Shown here: positions 18,548 through 25,557 of the stretch, piece by piece | How positions within the stretch are numbered: the first letter of the stretch is position 1 | Layout: every line of letters starts with the position of its first letter | Assembly: GCA_022446795.1 (NCBI GenBank) | Contig: JAKVBX010000007.1 | Coordinates: 59,788 to 119,706, forward strand | Origin: Phycisphaerales bacterium | Lineage (GTDB): Bacteria > Planctomycetota > Phycisphaerae > Phycisphaerales > SM1A02 | Direction: 5' to 3' | DNA length: 59,919 nt | The notes under the pieces: model-generated | Databases searched by the model: none | Told to the model about the DNA's origin: nothing | The model's input: only the letters and a program-made list of their open reading frames with translations | Position numbers and translations under genes: made by a program

Positions 18548-20719
18548 CTAGTCGGAAATCAACTGCTGCCAGATCGACGGCTGGTTGATTCCAAGGGTCT
18601 TGACGTTGGAGGTATCAAAGGTCACGCGGCTGTTCCTGAGAAACTCGGCCAGGGCCTTGGCCTTCTCCAGTTCCGCTTCTCGCATGACGGCGCCGTCCTT
18701 GAGACCTTCGAAGAACGCGGTCTGCTGCTGCCACTGCTCGCGGCCCTCAGGTGACAGGGCGACCGGGATCGTCAATGACATGCCGGGCTTGACCACGATG
18801 AACTTGTCGACCGGCGTGATCATTGGCCGCTCGATGCGAAGACGATGGGGGCCGGGGGTCATGTTGACCACGCCGGGCACGGTGCCCGCGAGCATGCCAT
18901 CAACCATCAGGTTGCAGGCCATCGGTTCCAACTGGTAGCGGTTGGCACCGATCACGTAGCTGCCATCGGGCTGCTTGCGGATCTCTGGAACGCTCAGGTC
19001 AGCCAGTGCGATCCGGATCTGGACCGGGATCTCCCCTGCCGCGGCGGTCGGTCGCCGCATGCCGGGCCTGGCCATGGCCTTCTGCACCGCTTCGCCGATC
19101 TGTTGGGCACTGTCACGGAGCATCGGGTCAACGTTGAAGGTCCGTTGCAGGTTGGGACTTTGCCGCATGCCGTCACGGGTCTGGCCCATGCCGGAGGCGA
19201 GGCTGGCTCCGGTGCCCCCGTCCAGGACGTTCCAGGCGACATCGAGCGTATAGAACACGTTGTCATAGTCGCCGAGCTGGGGGTCACGGATCTCGCGTCG
19301 GTCTTCCTGCAGTGACGTGATGGTTGCGACCAGGAGTCCATCGGCGCCCAGGTTGCGAGCGAGGGCGACGGCGGAACTCTGGTCAGAGAGCATCCGCTCG
19401 GCGAAGGTGTTCATCGGGTCATCGGTGCCGGCGTTCGCGCCGTCATTGGCGAAACCGCTGACGGCATTGAGGACCTCGGCTCGGTTGATGACCGCGATCC
19501 TCTTGCTGGTGAGCCACGTCGTGAGATAGGTCTCCATGACAGAGACCTTCTGGTCGGGCACTTCCGGGGAGACATCGCGAACGAAGATCGCCAGCGTGAC
19601 GGGCTTTGCCGATGCGGACGGTTGGCTCGGCGGCGGAAGCGGTGTGCTTGGCGTGGCGCTGGGTGTTGATGGCGGTGCCGGAGCGGCCGGCGGCGCGGGT
19701 GCAGCCGGTGGTGGCGTGGACGGAACCGGGGGAGCCGGGGGCGCGGGGGGGGCCGGGGCGGCGCCTCCACTGGAAGCGGAGCCACTGCAGCCACCATTGG
19801 GATCAACGGTCGGTGGAAGTCCTGCGGCGGAGAACCGCATGATGTTGCCCTTGTCGATGCCGAAGTCCTCGATGCACTTGGCCTTGGAGAACTTGGGGAG
19901 CACCGAGGTGATCCGGGCCCAGCCGAGCGGGATTTCCTCGGCGCCCAGTGATTCGCCCGTATCCGGGTCGATCATCTCCTCGCCGGGGTGGAAGATCTGC
20001 CAGTACTGACCGATCTCGACGCCCGTGCCCTCTCCTCGGTTGAGCGTGATGTTGCCCATGGTGTAGGCAATGATCTTGGCTGGGACCAGCCGGTTCATGA
20101 TGAGATTGGCCGACTGGGTGGCGAGATTCTTGGTGACCCGGCCGATCAGGGCATTCGTCGCCCGGCCTGATTCGACGGAACCGGGCATGACCTCGTTGGT
20201 CGCGGAGTCCTCGAGGGTGACGGAGGCCGATTCCAGCATGACGGCCGTCGTGGTGTCGAAGATCTGGAGCGTGGCCTGGATCTGGATGCTCCGCCGTTCC
20301 GCCGCGGAGGCGCCGAAGCCGCCCTCGACGACGAGTTCCCTGGTGATGTCCTGGTAGTTGTCGACGGTGACCGTGGCGACATACTTGGCGCCAGCCATCA
20401 TGAAGGCCCGGGCGACCTGTGGGTCGGCGGGATTGACATCGCCGGAATCAGCGATGTTCTGTTCCTTCAGGATCTGCTTGTACTTGGATCGCGCGACGAT
20501 ATCGAATCGCTTGGTCTGGTTGATGGTGTTGGCCAGTTGAGAGTCGGAGCCCTGGAGGATCTGCTCCAGCACGTTGAGTTGTCCCTGGCCAGCGGCCTGC
20601 TCCATCACCGCGGGCGTAGCCGCGATCTCCTGGATCGCGAGTCGGGGCTTTTGGGCGAGTGCCGGTCCAGTCAATGCCGTGATGGCAACGGCGGCGGCAA
20701 GGAAGCGTGGGATGCTCAT
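18548..20719 (-). CDS. double CsgG-like domain protein with PEGA domain
   Basis: A 723-aa exported protein (signal peptide ending ALA-Q). Residues about 25-200 resemble the CsgG fold (TKRFDIVARSKYKQILKEQ, AGAKYVATVTVDNYQD, IQATLQIFDTTTAVML). A 60-residue Pro/Ala/Ser-rich linker (about 325-390) leads to a second CsgG-like half (KPVTLAIFVRDVSPE, RIAVINRAEVLNAVSG, ALARNLGADGLLVATITSL). A PEGA-like segment then follows (CNLMVDGMLAGTVPGVVNMTPGPHRLRIERP). CsgG itself is a 280-aa lipoprotein pore; this one lacks a lipobox and is duplicated, so pore formation should not be assumed. It is first gene of the operon running to 15384. Confidence 0.7.
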   Translation of the reverse strand: MSIPRFLAAAVAITALTGPALAQKPRLAIQEIAATPAVMEQAAGQGQLNVLEQILQGSDSQLANTINQTKRFDIVARSKYKQILKEQNIADSGDVNPADPQVARAFMMAGAKYVATVTVDNYQDITRELVVEGGFGASAAERRSIQIQATLQIFDTTTAVMLESASVTLEDSATNEVMPGSVESGRATNALIGRVTKNLATQSANLIMNRLVPAKIIAYTMGNITLNRGEGTGVEIGQYWQIFHPGEEMIDPDTGESLGAEEIPLGWARITSVLPKFSKAKCIEDFGIDKGNIMRFSAAGLPPTVDPNGGCSGSASSGGAAPAPPAPPAPPVPSTPPPAAPAPPAAPAPPSTPSATPSTPLPPPSQPSASAKPVTLAIFVRDVSPEVPDQKVSVMETYLTTWLTSKRIAVINRAEVLNAVSGFANDGANAGTDDPMNTFAERMLSDQSSAVALARNLGADGLLVATITSLQEDRREIRDPQLGDYDNVFYTLDVAWNVLDGGTGASLASGMGQTRDGMRQSPNLQRTFNVDPMLRDSAQQIGEAVQKAMARPGMRRPTAAAGEIPVQIRIALADLSVPEIRKQPDGSYVIGANRYQLEPMACNLMVDGMLAGTVPGVVNMTPGPHRLRIERPMITPVDKFIVVKPGMSLTIPVALSPEGREQWQQQTAFFEGLKDGAVMREAELEKAKALAEFLRNSRVTFDTSNVKTLGINQPSIWQQLISD

Positions 20720-20752
20720 GATGTTCTCCCGGGTGTTGTGCCTGCGGATCAT

Positions 20753-20769
20753 CACCAGTTTGACTGGTG
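20753..20769 (-). promoter_or_regulatory. palindrome in the leader of the CsgG-led operon
   Basis: CACCAGT-TTG-ACTGGTG, a perfect 7-bp inverted repeat, 34 bp upstream of the start codon at 20719 and downstream of the TATAAT at 20795. It could be an operator or a leader hairpin. Confidence 0.35.
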
Positions 20770-20794
20770 CGAACGGCCCCGAAGGGGGAGGGCG

Positions 20795-20800
20795 ATTATA
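20795..20800 (-). promoter_or_regulatory. -10 box (TATAAT) for the CsgG/LpoB-like operon
   Basis: Consensus TATAAT on the minus strand (CTTCTATAATCGC), 76 bp upstream of the first gene. No TTGACA-like hexamer is found at 16-18 bp, so an activator or alternative recognition is possible. Confidence 0.5.
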
Positions 20801-21055
20801 GAAGGAGCGGAGGGCATTCGTCCTGAGCAGGAACAGTGCCGGCTGGTGCCACTGTAAGGGGGGCGACGCAGAGTGGATGACGGCATCGTGGCGTTCTCCG
20901 CCCCTTGTGGACGGTCATTCCTGGGGCTGGTTGTGGACAAAACCGGTGATTTTCGAGGAATGGCATCACCTGTGCCTGCGTACCACCCATCATGGTGCTT
21001 TGGCGGATCAACGCGCGCGATGTCGCCTGGATGTACCAGAGGGAGTACAACGAAG

Positions 21056-22588
21056 ATGATTCGAATGGCAACTGTCCTGCTGGCGGCGACGGCATCGAGC
21101 GCAGATCCCATTCCGATCCAGTGCATCGTCGATGTCCACTGTGATCCGATGGCCGATTCCCAGGCGGTTCAGGCGCAGCAGTACCTGGACTGGGTCGAGT
21201 GGGTTGACTGGGGCCTGGATCAGGCCGAGGCCGTTGGGGGCAGGATCTCCTTCCTCTCGACCGGGCAGTTCATGGAGTGGGTTCTCGAGGACCCGTCCCC
21301 CGCGGAGTCGGTCAATCTCATTCCCCGCCTGGCCGCCAGTGGTGATGATTTCATCGGCACGCATTCGCACAAGAAGTGGCGGCAGTCGGCCCACGTCTGG
21401 CCCGACCTGGGCCCGAACCCCACCGATGCAGAGATCGAGTCGCAATGGGTCGATCACCAGGACCTGGTGAACCTGGTCATCCAGGACCAGTTGGGCCTGA
21501 GCGATCCGGCCGAGATCCAGGCGATCAACTGCGTCCGCGGAGCGCATCTGCCCAGTGAATCGGATGAGGCGTTCTTCCAGGAATTGGCAGTGGCCTACAA
21601 CTTCCCGATCCGCGAGCAGGGTCCCGAGGAAGCCTTCTACGCCTACTTCGATCATTTCGTCTGGCATCCATTCCGTCCATCGACGGACAACCTGCTGGTG
21701 CACAATCCTGACGGGCCGATGATCATCTCACCCTTCGGTCCCGTGCTCGGGCCCATTGGTGTCCATCACGGCATCCTGCAGGACATGTCACACCGTGCCG
21801 TCAAGTCCCGGTTCATCATGGAACTTCTGAACTGGTTGGACGAAGCGGCCTTTGGTGACCAACCCCACGTCTGGTCGACCGGATGGAGTGCCCACTGCGC
21901 CGACCTGGTTCCAGGTGGTGTCTCCCATGACGCTTGGGCCGACATGTTCCAGTGGATGGCCACGCACTTCGTGAACGAAACGGTCGCGGGTCTGCAGGCA
22001 GTCGAGTTCAGCACCATGAAGGCATCTGCCCAATTGCATGAGCAATGGGAGAGTGACTATCCGGGCGTCGTGCCGTTCAGCTACGAACCGGAAGAGGTGG
22101 ACGTGGACGCCTACCCATGGTCACGAGCCATTCACACGTACCTGGTTCATCTGCACTGGGGGGTGGCCATGCCTCCGCTGGGCGTGGTTCGCTGGCATCA
22201 CCTGTCCGAGCCTGACAGTGATCGACAGGCCTATGTCCTGTGGACTCGGACCGGTTCCGAACTGGTCGTCGATCTCTCGACGCATCTCGACACTGGTCTT
22301 GACTGGGTTGCCGTGGAACCTCATCGTGGCCACTATCGTCACATCGATCCGGAGACGGTTCCGGTTCGGTTCGCGGGCACCATCCTGGTACCCAGCGATG
22401 CCATCGAGCAGTTTGAGTGGCTGGCTGATCTCGACGAGAACGGTGCCGTTGACATCACGGACCTCCTGGCGCTGCTGGACGCCTGGACGGGATGCCCTGA
22501 TCTTCCCGCGACCTGTCATGCCGACTTGAACGGAGATGGTCTCGTCGGGATCGACGACCTGCTCCAGTTGCTTGGTGACTGGGACTGA
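21056..22588 (+). CDS. secreted polysaccharide-deacetylase-like protein with dockerin pair
   Basis: A 510-aa exported protein. After a short signal peptide (MIRMATVLLAATASSA) comes a domain with IVDVHCDPMADS, GGRISFLSTGQF and DDFIGTHSHKKWRQ. The D and the HSH arrangement resemble the D-His-His metal site of NodB/polysaccharide deacetylases, followed by the RGAHLPSESDEAFFQEL motif. The C-terminal end has two dockerin loops (DLDENGAVDITDLL, DLNGDGLVGIDDLL) and ends LLGDWD. The frame is open 61 codons upstream, but the ATG at 21056 begins the signal peptide and has AGGGAG before it. Deacetylase activity is tentative. It converges on the gene ending at 22688, with a hairpin between. Confidence 0.7.
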   Translation: MIRMATVLLAATASSADPIPIQCIVDVHCDPMADSQAVQAQQYLDWVEWVDWGLDQAEAVGGRISFLSTGQFMEWVLEDPSPAESVNLIPRLAASGDDFIGTHSHKKWRQSAHVWPDLGPNPTDAEIESQWVDHQDLVNLVIQDQLGLSDPAEIQAINCVRGAHLPSESDEAFFQELAVAYNFPIREQGPEEAFYAYFDHFVWHPFRPSTDNLLVHNPDGPMIISPFGPVLGPIGVHHGILQDMSHRAVKSRFIMELLNWLDEAAFGDQPHVWSTGWSAHCADLVPGGVSHDAWADMFQWMATHFVNETVAGLQAVEFSTMKASAQLHEQWESDYPGVVPFSYEPEEVDVDAYPWSRAIHTYLVHLHWGVAMPPLGVVRWHHLSEPDSDRQAYVLWTRTGSELVVDLSTHLDTGLDWVAVEPHRGHYRHIDPETVPVRFAGTILVPSDAIEQFEWLADLDENGAVDITDLLALLDAWTGCPDLPATCHADLNGDGLVGIDDLLQLLGDWD

Positions 22589-22608
22589 ATCGACCTTCTG
22601 AAATGACG

Positions 22609-22657
22609 CCGCCCCACCAACGGAGCAGGTGAGTGCCTGCTGCAGTTGGCGGGGCGG
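22609..22657. terminator. stem-loop between convergent dockerin genes
   Basis: CCGCCCCACCAAC pairs with GTTGGCGGGGCGG (13 bp, one A/C mismatch) around a 23-nt loop. It lies between the convergent stops at 22588 and 22688. It shares the GGCGGGGC core with three other hairpins next to dockerin genes. Confidence 0.65.
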
Positions 22658-22687
22658 CCGGGTCTCCAGTGTCGCCACTGGCATGGA

Positions 22688-25126
22688 TCATCCTGTGCAG
22701 TTGAATGATGACAGGACCAGCAGCAGGTCATCGATATCAACGATGCCGTCGCCATCCACGTCATTCCCGGGGCTGCTGGAGCCCCAGGCGCCAATAACGG
22801 CCAGGACATCTTCAACATCTACGCTGCCACTGCCATCGACATCGGCAGGACACGGAATGGTCTCGACGAAGCCGAGGACATCGCTCCCGGCTTCTGTTCC
22901 GTGGTCCGACGACGCACAGATCACGGCGGTATCACCGAGCCAGGCCGCATCGATGGTTGATCCCAGGTCACCATCATCGATGGCATCCAGGTATGACAAC
23001 TGGTGGGCATCGGGGTCGCCGGCAGTCCAGCGGACCTGGCCGACGGCATCACTGCCACCATACGGTCGTTCCGACCAGGCGAGCAGGATCTCGTTCGACT
23101 CCGACAGGTCCGCCGCGAGACATGACGGTGCGTGATCACTTCCGGTGTCGATCTGCATGACGTCCTGGAAGTCGCCCGATGGTGTCATTTCAATCACGTG
23201 CAGCGAGGCGTCGTCCTCGTGGCTGTAGGCCATCACGCCATATCCACTGTCATTGACCGTGAACTCGAAATGGAGCGGATCCTCGGACAGTTCCGCGATG
23301 ACCAGGGCGCTGCCCTGTTGGCTTCCGCCGTTGCCATAGGTGCGATACTCCAGTTCGTAGTTGCTGGGTGTGCTATGGACATAGGCGACTCCAAAGAGGC
23401 CGCTTGGAAGTGCGACGACATGCGTCCGGTGATTGTCGTAGCCGGAGTAGTAGGACGTGCTCACCAGTCGGGCGTCAGCCAGATCTCCGTTGCTGTCGAT
23501 CATCCGGACGTAGGACAGGCGGTTATCCTCGCCGCCGCGGTCAAAGCCACAGCAGGCCGTGCCATCAGCACCAAGGGCCAGGTCGAGCGTGTCCGCATTC
23601 GTGCCGGAATTGTGGGGGTCATAGTCCCAGGTCGTGACCCGGACGTTGTCACCAACAGGCTGCAACTGCATGTCGAATCGCTGGAGGTAGGCATTTCCAA
23701 ATGACTCGCGATCGTCGGACCATGCAACGGCGATGCCCGACTCATTGGCACGGACAACGGGATCGGTGGCGTAGGCCTCCTGGTCGAGAACATCCTGGAC
23801 CCGGATCTCATCAGTGGTCGGCTGGCCATCGGCATCAAAGCCCCGGAGATAGATGACGAACTGGCTGTTTGAGGTGGTGAGCACCTTTTCCCGCCAGGCG
23901 GCTACGAATCCACCCCCGGGAAGGGCCGCGATGGCCGCCTTGTCCTGGTCGGCCGTGGTGGTGTCATCGCTGGCCTGCTGGACCGGGCCGTACTTGTCAC
24001 CGTCGGCATCGATCGCTCGGCAGTACACGTCCAGGTCAGAACTGGATTCGCCTTCTTGGTTCCAGGTCAAGACCAGTTCGCCACTTGTTCCGGTGGTGCT
24101 CTGCGAGAGCGAGATCTCGCTGATGGTGGCGCTTTCACCGGGGTTGTCCGCCGACTCGGAATAGAGCATTCGGCTGGAGTTCGCCTGGGGCAGTCCGTCC
24201 GGGGAGATCACCTGGAACATGATGTCCTGGTCCTCGGTCAGCCAGTACTGGTTCCAGCCGCCGCCGGCGCGTGGCGCGAACTGGCTGGCGTCGACGATGA
24301 TCGGGTCGCTGAGGAAGTTGCCATAGGCATCCGTCGTTCGGACGTAGTACTGCGAACTCGGGTTGTCATTTTCGGCAATCCAGTACAGCAGGTTCGTCCC
24401 GTCATCGGAGGGGAAGACCTGGACCTCGGGCGTGTCGATCGTCTCTTCACCGGACGCCAGTTGATGGGTGCTGCTCGGTGCCCCATTCTCGTCCAGCAAC
24501 TGGACATTCGGGAGCGTGAGGTAGGTGTCATCATGGAATGGGAAGGCCGCCAGGATGGAGTTGTCGGCCTGCAAGGCGATGAAGGGCCCGCCGATCCAGA
24601 ACTCGTCCGGACCAAAGAGCGTTGGGCCATGAAGGAGTGAGCCACTGGGGCTGTAGACGGCGGTGTAGAGTTCATCATGCCGCCAGGCGAAGACGACATT
24701 GCCATCGTGATTGATCAGGATGTCGGATTCGGATGATGGGCCCTCCGCGTTCGAGTCGAATTCGAAGATGGCGCTCGAGGCGGTGCCGTCGGAATCGAGC
24801 CAGATTCCGTGGGTATCGCCATCGTTCCAGCAGACGAGGATCTCGCCAGCTGGCCCGGTGACAACCGTGGGTCGATAGGAATAGCCGTCGAGTCCCGTCA
24901 GGGTCGAACTTGGGGCGGCAGGCGTGCCATCAGCGGGAATGAGACGCAGGCGAATGTTGAATTCGTCGCCTCGCCGGTCACGCCAGATGGAAATGACACC
25001 GTCCTCTGTGCGTACGCTCGCCCCGTGGTCTTGCCTCCAGCCCTGGCCGTTCAGTTCTTCATTGAGCGTGGAGGCGTCCCAGGCGGGAGCCGCCAGACAT
25101 GTCAGTGTCAATACGACGGAGATCAT
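22688..25126 (-). CDS. large secreted beta-repeat protein with C-terminal dockerin pair
   Basis: An 812-aa exported protein of unknown function; signal peptide MISVVLTLTCLAAPA. Residues 25-745 are repeating beta units of the type GxxVxxWxDxRxG / G...VxAWREK / IAVAWSDDRESFGNAYLQRFD, which suggest a beta-propeller-like fold. Two dockerin loops (DVDGSGSVDVEDVL, DVDGDGIVDIDDLL) follow, and the chain ends FNCTG. An N-flanking PCP and a C-terminal Cys frame the dockerin. It is a paralogue of the protein at 25558-28038: the same N-terminal sequence pattern (WRQDHGAS...RRGDEFNIRLRLIPADGTPAAPS) recurs there. The start at 25126 sits at the signal peptide. A surface-binding role is possible. Confidence 0.75.
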   Translation of the reverse strand: MISVVLTLTCLAAPAWDASTLNEELNGQGWRQDHGASVRTEDGVISIWRDRRGDEFNIRLRLIPADGTPAAPSSTLTGLDGYSYRPTVVTGPAGEILVCWNDGDTHGIWLDSDGTASSAIFEFDSNAEGPSSESDILINHDGNVVFAWRHDELYTAVYSPSGSLLHGPTLFGPDEFWIGGPFIALQADNSILAAFPFHDDTYLTLPNVQLLDENGAPSSTHQLASGEETIDTPEVQVFPSDDGTNLLYWIAENDNPSSQYYVRTTDAYGNFLSDPIIVDASQFAPRAGGGWNQYWLTEDQDIMFQVISPDGLPQANSSRMLYSESADNPGESATISEISLSQSTTGTSGELVLTWNQEGESSSDLDVYCRAIDADGDKYGPVQQASDDTTTADQDKAAIAALPGGGFVAAWREKVLTTSNSQFVIYLRGFDADGQPTTDEIRVQDVLDQEAYATDPVVRANESGIAVAWSDDRESFGNAYLQRFDMQLQPVGDNVRVTTWDYDPHNSGTNADTLDLALGADGTACCGFDRGGEDNRLSYVRMIDSNGDLADARLVSTSYYSGYDNHRTHVVALPSGLFGVAYVHSTPSNYELEYRTYGNGGSQQGSALVIAELSEDPLHFEFTVNDSGYGVMAYSHEDDASLHVIEMTPSGDFQDVMQIDTGSDHAPSCLAADLSESNEILLAWSERPYGGSDAVGQVRWTAGDPDAHQLSYLDAIDDGDLGSTIDAAWLGDTAVICASSDHGTEAGSDVLGFVETIPCPADVDGSGSVDVEDVLAVIGAWGSSSPGNDVDGDGIVDIDDLLLVLSSFNCTG

Positions 25127-25312
25127 GGTCGTTTCTTCCTTTAGTCAACAGTGGGTTCTGTGATTCGACCGAGCGACATGGTTCGGTCGGGCAACTCACC
25201 AGCTGAATCACTGGCTTCATGGAACAAAGCTGTCCAAAACCCCTGCGTTACCTCCAGCTATAAACTCTCTGTGATTTGTGAACCGCCTTTCATAAAAAGT
25301 GTTCGTTTTTTC

Positions 25313-25330
25313 GAGGTTGATCTGACAGAC
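25313..25330 (+). promoter_or_regulatory. shared upstream motif, copy 2
   Basis: GAGGTTGATCTGACAGAC, alike to the copies at 32434 and 4984, 187 bp upstream of the dockerin gene start at 25126 and in the opposite orientation to that gene. Confidence 0.25.
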
Positions 25331-25467
25331 CTTTTAGTTTCGATTGGTCACCGTGTTACAACAGTCCGCCAAGCGGCATGATCTGCAATCCATCAAAATA
25401 AAGTGCGCTGTAGTGTCATCGGCGCGCCGGCATGGCGAGATCCGGGTTGGAGCGATGTTCCAATGAG

Positions 25468-25518
25468 ACCGCCCCGCCGACTGAGAGCGGGGTGAACCGT
25501 TCATGCCGGCGGGGCGGT
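25468..25518. terminator. stem-loop after the dockerin gene ending at 25558
   Basis: Perfect 12-bp stem ACCGCCCCGCCG/CGGCGGGGCGGT with a 27-nt loop, 40 bp past the minus-strand stop. The minus side continues CTCATTGG without a U-tract; the plus side continues TGTTTTC. Confidence 0.6.
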
Positions 25519-25557
25519 TGTTTTCGTATGGCGACAGGGCTGGCCTGTCGCTCGCTG

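Larger units (their letters stand above)
20720..21055. other. divergent intergenic region with promoter elements
   Basis: A 336-bp gap between the CsgG-led operon (minus) and the deacetylase-like gene (plus). It holds a consensus TATAAT for the minus operon (20795-20800), a palindrome in its leader (20753-20769), and a 6-bp inverted repeat GGTGAT/ATCACC at 20945-20950 and 20965-20970. CTTTGGCGGATC at 20998-21009 resembles a motif upstream of the gene at 28038. No coding potential was recognised. Confidence 0.5.
25127..25557. other. 431-bp intergenic region
   Basis: No gene seen. It is much more AT-rich than its surroundings. It contains an inverted repeat CGACCGA/TCGGTCG (25166-25189), a copy of the shared motif (25313-25330), a T-run at 25306-25311, a near-palindrome CCGCCAAGCGG at 25367-25377 and the hairpin at 25468-25518. 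It should hold the promoter of the minus gene starting at 25126; no clear -35/-10 pair can be named. Confidence 0.5.

Noticed and set aside
21056-22588. Firm call as a polysaccharide deacetylase
   Set aside because: Only the D and HSH-type motifs are visible; the later catalytic motifs could not be matched by eye, so it is kept as deacetylase-like.
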